From contig NZ_PHKV01000001.1 in assembly GCF_002846205.1 (NCBI RefSeq), positions 62,001 through 126,000 on the forward strand: a DNA stretch of 64,000 nt, in the 5' to 3' direction. The notes under the pieces are model-generated. The model was given only the letters and a program-made list of their open reading frames with translations. It had not been told where the DNA came from and searched no databases. This stretch comes from Xanthomonas prunicola (GTDB lineage: Bacteria > Pseudomonadota > Gammaproteobacteria > Xanthomonadales > Xanthomonadaceae). Shown piece by piece: positions 11,491 to 20,585 of the stretch (position 1 is the first letter of the stretch; every line of letters begins with the position of its first letter). A program made the position numbers and the translations under genes.

Positions 11491-11919
11491 TCAGTGATTG
11501 ACGATCTCGCCATGCATGGCCGCCAGCCGCGCCAGCAGACGGTTCTGCGTGCGGCGCGGAATCTTGCGCTGATCCATCGCCCAGTTCAGATCCTCTACCA
11601 AAGCGTTGAAGTCGCCTTCGCGAATGGCCAGGTGCGCGTGCGCCTGCTGCATCGACTTGGCGGTATCCGGGCACGGGCCGTCGGCGACATGGCAGAACTT
11701 CTGCACCAGGCGCTCGTTGAGCATGACGATGTTGACGCGCGCGAACTTGTCGACGATGCGTTGGTCGTCGGCGATGCGCGACAGCATGGTTTCCACCAGC
11801 GCTTCGATCCCGGCGTGCCCGCCGAGTTCGTCGTAGAGCGTGGGGCGCGATTGCGTGCTGGCGCAGGCGCTGGTCAGGCCGAGCATGCACAGCAAGGACC
11901 AGCGCAACCATCGGTTCAT
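11491..11919 (-). CDS. Group I truncated haemoglobin with lipoprotein-like leader
   Basis: The 142-residue product begins with a signal sequence ending LGLTSAC (Cys19), which reads as a somewhat atypical lipobox. A group I truncated globin follows: LYDELGGHAGIEALVETM at the start of the fold, and QQAHAHLAI, whose His94 is placed where the proximal haem ligand (F8) lies in this family. FCHVADGPC adds two cysteines. Most truncated globins are cytosolic, so an envelope location is unusual. It is the last gene of a four-gene operon, its ATG overlapping the preceding TGA by one base (TGATG). What ligand it handles (oxygen, NO or another) cannot be read from the sequence. Confidence 0.85.
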   Translation of the reverse strand: MNRWLRWSLLCMLGLTSACASTQSRPTLYDELGGHAGIEALVETMLSRIADDQRIVDKFARVNIVMLNERLVQKFCHVADGPCPDTAKSMQQAHAHLAIREGDFNALVEDLNWAMDQRKIPRRTQNRLLARLAAMHGEIVNH

Positions 11920-12791
11920 CAGAACGCCACCTGCAAGGAAAGATAAGGACCGCGCTGATCGGCAAGCGTGGCGATGTCGCCAAGATCGGCGAATGCAGCA
12001 GTCAACGAGACATGCTTGCTTGGGAACCAGGCGACGAATGCATCTGCCCACGCTTGCTCGCGTGCGAAACCGAGGTTATTCGGTTTGTCGCGATATTCCA
12101 CGCCCACCGCCCAGGACGGCGACAGCACCACCGCAGCACTGGCCTCGGGGACCAGACGATAGCTGTTGCGAAGATCGCCGCCGAAGCCGAGCAAGCCGGT
12201 CTGGTTGGCGCGGGTGGCGCGCAAGGTGCCGTTGAGCAGCAACTGATACCCGCCGGCGCCCTGCAGCAACAAGCGGCTTGCGCTGACGTAGACGTCGGTG
12301 CCGTGGTCGTCGCGCGCACCGATCGCCAACGGCAAGGTGCCGTTACGCAAGCGCTTGTATTGCACGCCCAGACTGACCTGGGGCGCATGTCCGTACACAA
12401 GATCGCCGGCCAGACGTAACTTGGCGCCAAACACGTCCTGGCCGAGCGCATTCCACGGCAAGCCAAGCCGGTCCTGCAACGTGCCCAAGTCCAGACGTTG
12501 GCGGGCGAGCGACAACTCCAGCCGATTGCCGACCGTCAGCGCGGCGCCTTGCACATCGAGCCGGTAATCACCGCTGTCCACATGCGTGGCGAACAGCACG
12601 GTGCCGAGTTCATCGCGCGTGCCATACCCGGACAACGTGGCCCACGGCACGATGCCGCCACCGCTGCTGCCTTCGATCATCGACACGCCGCCGGTGGCGA
12701 GCAGGCGGCCGTCGCCGGCCAATGCGTGCACTGGCGCAAATGCACCAGCAATGGATGCAGCGAGCACTACAACACGCAGACGCACGCTCAT
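11919..12791 (-). CDS. DUF3034-type exported protein, probably outer-membrane beta-strand rich
   Basis: The 290-residue product has a clear Sec signal peptide (MSVRLRVVVLAASIAGAFAP then VHALAGD) and a body dominated by alternating hydrophobic/polar strands ending LSLQVAF. An aromatic C-terminal residue is typical of outer-membrane beta-barrels. Family assignment to DUF3034 is from memory of phrases such as GGGIVPWATLSGYGTRDELG and should be confirmed. It lies two bases after the GGDEF/EAL gene and one base into the globin gene, so all are cotranscribed. No function is established; an envelope porin- or scaffold-like role is only a guess. Confidence 0.75.
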   Translation of the reverse strand: MSVRLRVVVLAASIAGAFAPVHALAGDGRLLATGGVSMIEGSSGGGIVPWATLSGYGTRDELGTVLFATHVDSGDYRLDVQGAALTVGNRLELSLARQRLDLGTLQDRLGLPWNALGQDVFGAKLRLAGDLVYGHAPQVSLGVQYKRLRNGTLPLAIGARDDHGTDVYVSASRLLLQGAGGYQLLLNGTLRATRANQTGLLGFGGDLRNSYRLVPEASAAVVLSPSWAVGVEYRDKPNNLGFAREQAWADAFVAWFPSKHVSLTAAFADLGDIATLADQRGPYLSLQVAF

Positions 12792-12793
12792 CG

Positions 12794-15154
12794 CTACGCA
12801 CCTGCGTGAGAGGCAGACGTCATGCCGAGTTGGCGCATGCACCAGGCCACCAGCGGCGCTTCTTCCAGCGGTGGCGAATACAGATAGCCCTGCACCATGT
12901 CGCAACCGTAGCCATGCAGCAGTGCCAGCGCGGTGGCGTTCTCGACACCTTCGGCGATGACGCTAAGTCCCAGGTTATGCCCCAAATCGATCGTGCTGCG
13001 GACGATGAAGGCATCGTCGGTGCCTTCGGCCAACTGCATGACGAAACTCTTGTCGATCTTCAATTCGTTCACCGGCATGCGCTTGAGTTGGGCCAACGAG
13101 GAATAACCGGTACCGAAGTCGTCGATGGACAGACGCACCCCCACGCTGCGCAACTGATGCAGCATGTGCAGTGCGAATTCGACATCGCGCATTAAGGCGC
13201 TTTCGGTCAGTTCCAGTGTGACTGACTGCGCCGGCACGGCGTGGTGCTCCAGCCGGCCGCGCACGAAGTCGGGCAAGCCGGGGTCGGAGAGATCGAGCGC
13301 GGACAGGTTGATTGCCATGCCAAGTACCAGCCCTTGCTCGCGCCATTGCGCCTGGCAGCGCAGCGCTTCGTCCAGCACAAAACGGGTGAGCGGATGAATC
13401 ACGCCGGAGTGCTCGGCGAGCGGAATGAATTCGTCCGGGCCGATCGGGCCAAGCACCGGGTGATGCCAGCGCACCAGTACTTCGACCTGTTCGACGCGAT
13501 CGCTGCGCAGGCAGATCTTGGGCTGGAAGCGCAGACTCAATTCGTTACCGCCGATGGCCTGACGCAGATCGCCGGTGAGGCGCAAACGCCGCAGATGCTG
13601 TTCGTCCTGGCCCAGGCGATAGACGCTGGGGCCGATAGCGTTTGTGGTGCCGACCTGGCGCCGCGCGATATCGGCGCGGCGCAACAAAGTATCCGGGTCG
13701 GCGCCATGGTCGGGAATCAGGGCGATACCGATGCTGGCTTCGAGCTGGATACGCGCCTGCGGCAATACCAGCGGGCGACGCAGCTGTAGCAGCAGGCGCT
13801 GCGCATCCTGCTGCACGCTGGCCGCATCGGCTTGCGCCACGACTACCATGAATTCATCGCTGCCCAACCGGCCCACCAGATTGGGCTCCTGCACGACCTC
13901 CACCAGCCGGCGCCCGGCCTCCACCAACACTTGGTCGGCGAAGTCGTGGCCCAGGCTGTCGTTGAGTTCCTTGAAGCGCTCCAGATCCAGGATCAGCACC
14001 GCTGCGGTGCCACCGGATGCCACGGTCTGCTCCACCACTTCCTTCAACCGCTCCAGCAACCAGATCCGGTTGGGCAGACCGGTCAAGGCATCGTGTCGGG
14101 CCTGATGCAGGATGTGTTGCTCGCGGCTGGCGATCTGATGCTGCATGCGCCCGAAACTGTCGGCCAGCTCGGCGAGCTCGCGACCGGGCGGAACGTCCAC
14201 CGCCGTCTGATAATCGCCGCGCTGGATGCGGCGCGCCGCCTGCACCAGTTGCGCAACCGGCTTGCTGACGCTGCGTGCGAGAAAGATCGCCACCGCGAGC
14301 GCGGCAGCAGTCGCCAGACCGGCCAGCAGCAGGATGCGCAATTTGAGAATGCGATAGGGCGCGACCGCGCGATCGAGCGAGGCCTGCAAGGCCACCCGCA
14401 CGTCACTGCCGCCCTGGATCGATTGCAGTTTGACCAGGTAGCGCGACTGCCCCAGGTTGAGCGGAATCGCCGCCGCCGGCGTGTGCTCGGCAGCCGGCAA
14501 CTGCTGCGCGAACTCGCCGCGCATCGCCGGCTCCAGGGTGGATGCCAGCACGCGGACCGGCGGTCCATCGGTAAAGAACGTGGCATCCAGTCCCGTCGTG
14601 CTACGGAAATCCTGTGCCAGGCCGTCGCCGGATTCGTTGCCGATCGCAATCCAGCCAACGCGGCTGGGCGCCAGCACCTGCACCACGGCCAGGCGCACGA
14701 TGTGTTGATCCAGGGCAACCACGCCGACCGCGCGCCCATCGCGCTGCGCCTGTTGCAACAACGCCTGCACCGCACGCAGTTGTTCGGCTTGCGGAAGGTC
14801 GGCCAGCCCGGTCAGGAATTGGCCATCTGGCGAGAGCAGCACGGCGGTCTGCGCAGACATGCGCGCGGCATGGTTGCGCAGCGCCGATTGCATGGTGGGC
14901 ACATCGCCGCTGGCCACTGCGGCACGAAACCCGAAGTCGTCTGCCAGCACCGACGCCGACTGCATCAGTTGCTCATCGCGGCGCAGATTGATGCGCTCCC
15001 AGACGCGTTCGCCGATCTGCAGTTCTTCGCCCAGTTGCGCCTTGACGCTGCGCTCGGTCGCCAGTTGCACGGCGATGAAGGTCAACGCCTGCGTGGCCAG
15101 CACGACCAGCACCAGCAAGGCCGCGATGCGCGTATGCAGGCGCATCGCCCTCAT
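12794..15154 (-). CDS. Membrane GGDEF/EAL protein with periplasmic sensor and HAMP domain
   Basis: This 786-residue c-di-GMP protein has, in order: a TM helix (12-32), a large periplasmic sensor region (about 33-270), a second TM helix (271-293), HAMP (294-345), GGDEF (about 350-510) and EAL (about 525-775). The GGDEF signature is altered to GSDEF (431-435) and the usual DLDRFK is DLERFK, so cyclase activity is doubtful. The EAL motif reads EVL (558-560), but the other catalytic residues are present: N616, E648, D678, D679, K699, E735, Q755. A working phosphodiesterase is therefore likely. Its ATG overlaps the cupredoxin stop by four bases, suggesting that the exported copper protein and this sensor work together. 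Confidence 0.94.
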   Translation of the reverse strand: MRAMRLHTRIAALLVLVVLATQALTFIAVQLATERSVKAQLGEELQIGERVWERINLRRDEQLMQSASVLADDFGFRAAVASGDVPTMQSALRNHAARMSAQTAVLLSPDGQFLTGLADLPQAEQLRAVQALLQQAQRDGRAVGVVALDQHIVRLAVVQVLAPSRVGWIAIGNESGDGLAQDFRSTTGLDATFFTDGPPVRVLASTLEPAMRGEFAQQLPAAEHTPAAAIPLNLGQSRYLVKLQSIQGGSDVRVALQASLDRAVAPYRILKLRILLLAGLATAAALAVAIFLARSVSKPVAQLVQAARRIQRGDYQTAVDVPPGRELAELADSFGRMQHQIASREQHILHQARHDALTGLPNRIWLLERLKEVVEQTVASGGTAAVLILDLERFKELNDSLGHDFADQVLVEAGRRLVEVVQEPNLVGRLGSDEFMVVVAQADAASVQQDAQRLLLQLRRPLVLPQARIQLEASIGIALIPDHGADPDTLLRRADIARRQVGTTNAIGPSVYRLGQDEQHLRRLRLTGDLRQAIGGNELSLRFQPKICLRSDRVEQVEVLVRWHHPVLGPIGPDEFIPLAEHSGVIHPLTRFVLDEALRCQAQWREQGLVLGMAINLSALDLSDPGLPDFVRGRLEHHAVPAQSVTLELTESALMRDVEFALHMLHQLRSVGVRLSIDDFGTGYSSLAQLKRMPVNELKIDKSFVMQLAEGTDDAFIVRSTIDLGHNLGLSVIAEGVENATALALLHGYGCDMVQGYLYSPPLEEAPLVAWCMRQLGMTSASHAGA

Positions 15155-15840
15155 GGGTGCGACTTCTTGGGATCGGCGCGACGGAACTTGTCCTGCAGCG
15201 CGCGCACGCGCTCGTCCGGCGGCGCGACGACCGGGGCGGCGCCGGTGGTCTGCAGGGTGACCTTGCGTTGCACGGCATCGCGCGCAATCACCAGCGGCTC
15301 GCCCACCGCAGCGCCCTTGATGCGTGGATGCCAGACGCGCAGCGTGTAGTTTCCTGCCGGGACATCGAGTTGCACGCGACCATCGCTGCCGGTCTTGCCG
15401 AAGTACGGCGTTTCCAGCACCACGATATAGCCCAGCATCCAGTCGTGGATGTTGCAGCCCACCGTGACCAGACCGGCCTGATCGAACCGCACCGGCGCAG
15501 CGGTGGTGCCCTGAAACAGCGGCAGTTCAAAGCGCTTGGCAGGCGAGAACGAATACACCTGATGGCGGATCTGATCGTTGTTCGGAAACCGCACCGAGGT
15601 CCCGGTGCGCACCACCAAGACCGCCGGCACGAACTGCGAGTTGACCTGATCCATCTCCAACACCTTGCCCGCGCTGGCTGCGGCGGGGTGCGGCAATTCC
15701 AGACTGACCACCGCATCGACCAGGACACCGTTTGCATCGGTCACGGTGACGCTGACCGGCGTCGCTGCGGCCGGTGCCACTGTGCCACTCAGCGCCAGTA
15801 ACGACACCGCACCTAGTTGTTGTAACCACCGCATCCGCAT
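15151..15840 (-). CDS. Exported cupredoxin-like (methylamine-utilisation type) protein
   Basis: The 229-residue product has a signal peptide (residues 1-26, ending APAAA), then a cupredoxin-like domain. The likely copper ligands are His93 (IRHQVYSF), Cys129, His132 and Met135 (VGCNIHDWM), the His-Cys-His-Met pattern of type-1 copper sites. A C-terminal carboxypeptidase-regulatory-like segment (VPAGNYTLRVWHP) follows. Proteins of this kind are often annotated as methylamine utilisation protein, but no methylamine dehydrogenase genes are nearby, so that name should not be trusted. It is the first gene of the operon with the GGDEF/EAL, DUF3034 and globin genes. Confidence 0.85.
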   Translation of the reverse strand: MRMRWLQQLGAVSLLALSGTVAPAAATPVSVTVTDANGVLVDAVVSLELPHPAAASAGKVLEMDQVNSQFVPAVLVVRTGTSVRFPNNDQIRHQVYSFSPAKRFELPLFQGTTAAPVRFDQAGLVTVGCNIHDWMLGYIVVLETPYFGKTGSDGRVQLDVPAGNYTLRVWHPRIKGAAVGEPLVIARDAVQRKVTLQTTGAAPVVAPPDERVRALQDKFRRADPKKSHP

Positions 15841-15913
15841 GCGCGCCCCCTACGTCGTGCAATCGGCAGCGTACGCCAGGCGAATCCGACGTCACGCTAA
15901 CAATCAGCCTGTG

Positions 15914-15941
15914 TTATCGGCGCGGGTGAACGCAAGCTTTA
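15914..15941 (-). promoter_or_regulatory. Sigma-28 (FliA)-like promoter for the cupredoxin/c-di-GMP operon
   Basis: Read on the minus strand: TAAAGCTT, 12 bases, GCCGATAA. The textbook FliA promoter is TAAAGTTT-N11-GCCGATAA, so the -10 box matches 8/8 and the -35 box 7/8, with one extra spacer base. The predicted start would give a leader of about 65 bases before the cupredoxin ATG at 15840. If real, the operon belongs to the flagellar late-gene regulon. Confidence 0.5.
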
Positions 15942-16092
15942 ACCAGACGCGAGAGGAATTTCATGAACAGAACTGTGGGCTCTGTCATGGCACGTGCTGC
16001 GGACGCGGCCATGCGCGGCATGGGCGAGCAGCCGCGCGTTGCACGCCCGGCGATGAGTAACCCGATCGTCAACGGTCACGATGTCCGCCGAG

Positions 16093-17031
16093 TTACTTCA
16101 GCTTGATCTCGCGCAGGCGCTCTTCCAGGAAGCCGTGGGCGGTGATCGGCTCGGGGTAACGGCTGGGGTTGTCGGCACTGATGCAGGAGGGCAGCACGTC
16201 GATCAGGAAATCCGGATTCGGATGCAGGAAGAACGGCACCGAATAGCGCGGCTTGCGCGCCGCTTCGCCCGGCGGATTGACCACGCGGTGGATCGTGGAC
16301 GGATACACATGGTTGGTCAGGCGCTGCAGCATGTCGCCGATGTTGACCACGATGGTGTCGGCGTCGGCGGTGAACGGCACCCACTCGCCATCGTTGGAGC
16401 GCACTTCCAGACCGGCAGCGCTGGCACCGACGAGCAAGGTGATGAAATTGATGTCGCCATGCGCACCGGCGCGCACATTGGGGATGTCGTCGCTGGTGAT
16501 CGGCGGGTAGTGGATCGGCCGCAGGATCGAATTGCCGTTGTTGGTCTTGTCGACGAAATAGTCCTGCGGCAAACCGATATGCAGCGCCAGCGCCGAGAGC
16601 ACGCGCGAGCCCAACTGGTCGAGCTGCTGATACAACTGATAGCCGCGCTCGCGGAATCCGGGCACTTCTTCCGGCCACAGGTTCGGCGCCATCACGTCGC
16701 GGTACGGCGAATCGTCCGGAATCTCGCGACCGATGTGCCAGAACTCCTTCAGGTCGAAGTGTTTGGAATCCTTGGCGGTTTCCACGCCAAAGGCGGTGTA
16801 GCCCCGTGCGCCGCCGCTGCCCGGCACGTGATAGCGGCGCTTGACCTCTTCGGGCAAGGCGAAAAACGCCTTGAACACGTCGTAGGCCGCATCGATATCG
16901 GTCTGCGCGATGCCGTGATTGCGGATGCCGGCAAAGCCCCACTGCCGATAGGCAGCACCGAGCTCGGCGACGAAGGCGTCGCGGTCGGTGTCGAAACGGG
17001 TGATGTCCAGCGTGGGGATGCGCGCGCTCAT
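16093..17031 (-). CDS. 2-oxoglutarate/Fe(II) oxygenase, isopenicillin N synthase family
   Basis: This 312-residue non-haem iron oxygenase starts MSARIPTLDITRFDTD and has the DIOX_N region (GFAGIRNHGIAQTDIDAAYD, residues about 32-51). The catalytic domain carries the iron-binding HxD (AGAHGDINFITLLVG, near residue 190), the distal His in YPSTIHRVVNPP (near 247), and the 2-oxoglutarate-binding Arg-x-Ser in KPRYSVPFF. Its substrate is unknown; close relatives act on small metabolites or in ethylene/flavonoid-like chemistry in other organisms, which should not be transferred. It is a single gene downstream of glmM, separated by a terminator-like hairpin. Confidence 0.9.
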   Translation of the reverse strand: MSARIPTLDITRFDTDRDAFVAELGAAYRQWGFAGIRNHGIAQTDIDAAYDVFKAFFALPEEVKRRYHVPGSGGARGYTAFGVETAKDSKHFDLKEFWHIGREIPDDSPYRDVMAPNLWPEEVPGFRERGYQLYQQLDQLGSRVLSALALHIGLPQDYFVDKTNNGNSILRPIHYPPITSDDIPNVRAGAHGDINFITLLVGASAAGLEVRSNDGEWVPFTADADTIVVNIGDMLQRLTNHVYPSTIHRVVNPPGEAARKPRYSVPFFLHPNPDFLIDVLPSCISADNPSRYPEPITAHGFLEERLREIKLK

Positions 17032-17062
17032 ACGGATGTCTGCAGTCGAAGTCGAAAAGGTC

Positions 17063-17093
17063 GAGAGAAAGCCTGCTGGTCAGATCAGCAGGC
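17063..17093 (-). terminator. Hairpin followed by pyrimidine tract, end of glmM unit
   Basis: On the minus strand, GCCTGCTG, a 7-base loop and CAGCAGGC form a perfect 8-bp stem followed by TTTCTCTC. The T-tract is interrupted, so termination may be partial. It overlaps the stop of the small frame at 17080-17169 and precedes the oxygenase start at 17031. Confidence 0.5.
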
Positions 17094-17155
17094 GATACAA
17101 CAGGTAAAACGTCGCGGCCTTGGCAATGACCACGCACACGCCAATGACGATTGAC

Positions 17156-17169
<14 letters not shown>
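17080..17169 (-). CDS. Possible 29-residue single-helix membrane peptide (GTG start)
   Basis: A short frame overlaps the last 14 bases of glmM. It would start at GTG 17169 and encode a basic N-terminus (VTRRES) followed by one hydrophobic helix ([20 protein letters not shown]) and LLI. The hydrophobic stretch, the basic cap and the position between glmM and a terminator suggest a real small membrane protein. No clear ribosome-binding site is seen, and chance cannot be excluded. Confidence 0.3.
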
Positions 17170-18501
<1,332 letters not shown>

Positions 18502-18505
<4 letters not shown>

Positions 18506-19389
18506 GCGGCGTCAGCGTCCTGCGGATGCGGCTGACGCATCATCATCGCGGTGAGCTCGGCAATGCGGTCGCGCATCTCGCGGCGATCGCAGATCTGATC
18601 GATGGCGCCGTGGTCGAGCAGGAACTCGGAGCGCTGGAAGCCTTCCGGCAGCGTTTCGCGCACGGTCTGCTCGATCACGCGCGGGCCGGCAAAGCCGATC
18701 AACGCGTGCGGCTCGGCGATGTTGATGTCGCCCAGCATCGCAAACGAGGCCGACACGCCACCGGTGGTGGGATGGGTCAGCACCGAGATGTACGGCAAGC
18801 CCGCTTCGCGCAGACGGCCGAGCGCGGCCGAGGTCTTGGCCATCTGCATCAACGAGAACAGGCCTTCCTGCATGCGGGCGCCACCACTGGCGGAGAAGCA
18901 CACGAACGGGCAACCGATTTCCAGCGCCACTTCGGCCGCACGCGCAAAGCGCTCGCCGACCACCGACCCCATCGAGCCGCCCATGAAGGCGAAATCGAAG
19001 GCAGCGGCGACCAACGGGTTGCCCTTGAGCGTGCCGCGCATGGCGATCAGCGCGTCGTATTCGCCGCTGGCCTTCTGACTGGCCTTGATGCGCTCGCCGT
19101 AGCGCTTCTGGTCCTTGAACTTGAGCACGTCGACCGGGCCCAGCTGGGCGGCGATCTCGGTGGTCGCGGTTTCCGGGTCGAACAGCGAGTTCAGGCGCGC
19201 GCGCGCGCGAATGGCCATGTGGTGGTCACACTTCGGACACACCTCCAGGTTCTCCTCAAGCTCCGGGCCGTACAGCGCGCTGCCGCAGTTGCTGCACTTT
19301 TCCCACAGACCCTCGGGAACGCTGCGCTTCTTGGCCGGGGTGTTCTCGGTGCGGATGCCGGAGGGCATCAATTTGCTGAGCCAACTCAT
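18502..19389 (-). CDS. accD: Acetyl-CoA carboxylase, carboxyltransferase subunit beta
   Basis: AccD with AccA transfers the carboxyl group from biotin to acetyl-CoA, the first step of fatty-acid synthesis. The 295-residue protein starts [11 protein letters not shown]. It has the N-terminal four-Cys zinc ribbon (C32, C35, C51, C54 in KCSNCGSAL and EVCPKCDHH), then the crotonase-like domain with [13 protein letters not shown] and [16 protein letters not shown]. The C-terminal residues are a short tail. ATG 19389 gives the canonical MSWL start. It is downstream of trpA across a repeat-filled gap of 377 bases. Confidence 0.96.
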
Positions 19390-19562
19390 GCGTGTATGAC
19401 AATCCATGCAGGGCGGCGATGCGGGCCGCAGAGGGGCGACAGTCTAACGCGCTGCGCGAAGGCCCAGGTAGCGCGGAGGGTGAATGTGGGCGTGGGGCGG
19501 CAGTTCGGAGGGTGGCCAGGTGCGCTGCTTCTTGGGTGCGCGGGGGCTTTGCCTGCGTCCGG

Positions 19563-19712
19563 TGCCCTCACCCCACCCCTCTCCCGCGCGCGTGAGAGGG
19601 GCTTCACGGTCGGCTGCCTCCTGCGCGCGGGAGAGGGGCTTCAGCGCAACAGTTGACCTACCTGCCTTCCCCCGCCTGCGGGGGAAGGTGCCCGAAGGGC
19701 GGATGGGGGCAT
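19563..19712. repeat. Cluster of palindromic intergenic repeats (CTCTCCC/GGGAGAGG type)
   Basis: The accD-trpA gap holds at least three imperfect palindromic units: CCCCTCTCCCGCGCGCGTGA with GAGGGGCT, then CTGCGCGCGGGAGAGGGGCT, then CCTTCCCCCGCCTGCGGGGG with AAGGTGCCCGAAGGGCGGAT. Related single units occur at 46284-46336 and 62680-62733, sharing the GGTG-CCC-GGCGGATG ending. They are dispersed REP-like elements; no protein is encoded. They may attenuate readthrough from trpA into accD, which is inference. Confidence 0.75.
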
Positions 19713-19766
19713 CGCTCGCGCCGGGCGATCCACACAGCCCATAGCAGCCGGAAAACGGGCCTAGTC

Positions 19767-20585
19767 CTAGTCCTTATCCAGCGCCTGGCGCAGCGGCGTC
19801 AGAAAAGCCTCGGCGCATTCGCGCGCAGTACGCACGTCGGTGGCGTTGGCCAAGGCCGCGACCAGGGCGCTGCCGACAACGACACCATCGGCATCGACCG
19901 CCATGGCGGCAGCGCTGGCGGCGTCCTTGATGCCGAAGCCAGCCACCACCGGTGCGCCGGCGCGTTGACGCAGCTGGCGCAGGCGGTCGCTGGCGGCGTG
20001 GGTGTCGAGCAGGTTGGAGGCGCCGGTGACGCCAGCAAAGCTGACGTAATACAGATAGCCCTGCGCGGTGCTGCACAGCATGTCCAGCCGCTGCTCGCTG
20101 GTGGTCGGCGAGGCCAGCGCGATCAGCGCCAGCCCGACCTCGGTAAAGATGGCGCGCGTCTCGTCGGCCTCTTCCGGCGGCAGGTCCACCAGCAGCAGGC
20201 CGTCCACGCCAGCAGCCACTGCGGCTTCGGCAAAGCGCCGCGTGCCGTGGATCTCGACCGGGTTGAGGTAGCCCATCAGCACCACCGGGGTGGTGGCGTC
20301 TTCGCGGCGGAATTCGTGCACCGCTTCCAGCACGTAGGCCAGGCCAGCGCCGCGGCTCAGCGCGCGCTCGGAGCTGCGCTGGATGGTAGGGCCGTCTGCC
20401 ATCGGGTCGGAAAACGGCACACCCAGTTCGATCACGTCGGCACCGGCGCGCACCAACGCGTGCATCACCGGCACGGTGGCCTCCAGCGACGGGTCGCCGG
20501 CGGTGATGAAGGGGATCAGTGCCTTGCGGCCAGCCTGACGCAGGACGTCAAAACGTGTGGCGATACGGTCTGGCGCGCGGCTCAT
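19767..20585 (-). CDS. trpA: Tryptophan synthase alpha subunit
   Basis: TrpA cleaves indole-3-glycerol phosphate to indole and glyceraldehyde 3-phosphate; indole is channelled to TrpB. The 272-residue TIM-barrel protein starts MSRAPDRIATRFDVL. It has the catalytic Glu (E53, VIELGVPFSDP) and Asp (D64, MADGPTIQ), and the phosphate-binding VVAGFGIKDA and VVVGSALV loops. The start overlaps the preceding exported-protein stop by four bases (ATGA), so it is translationally coupled to that gene rather than directly to trpB. Confidence 0.96.
   Translation of the reverse strand: MSRAPDRIATRFDVLRQAGRKALIPFITAGDPSLEATVPVMHALVRAGADVIELGVPFSDPMADGPTIQRSSERALSRGAGLAYVLEAVHEFRREDATTPVVLMGYLNPVEIHGTRRFAEAAVAAGVDGLLLVDLPPEEADETRAIFTEVGLALIALASPTTSEQRLDMLCSTAQGYLYYVSFAGVTGASNLLDTHAASDRLRQLRQRAGAPVVAGFGIKDAASAAAMAVDADGVVVGSALVAALANATDVRTARECAEAFLTPLRQALDKD

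Noticed and set aside
15151..15840. Methylamine utilisation function for the cupredoxin
   Set aside because: The name is inherited from family labels; no mau genes (methylamine dehydrogenase, maturation factors) are in the neighbourhood.
15963..16106. A 47-codon plus-strand frame starting ATGAACAGAACTGTG with GAGAGGAAT upstream
   Set aside because: The ribosome-binding match is good, but the peptide is featureless Ala/Arg/Met-rich and its end overlaps the oxygenase gene. It lies beside the FliA-like promoter of the opposite strand. Not supported without conservation data.
19563..19712. CRISPR array
   Set aside because: Units are palindromic and irregular, with no constant-length spacers and no cas genes anywhere in the window.
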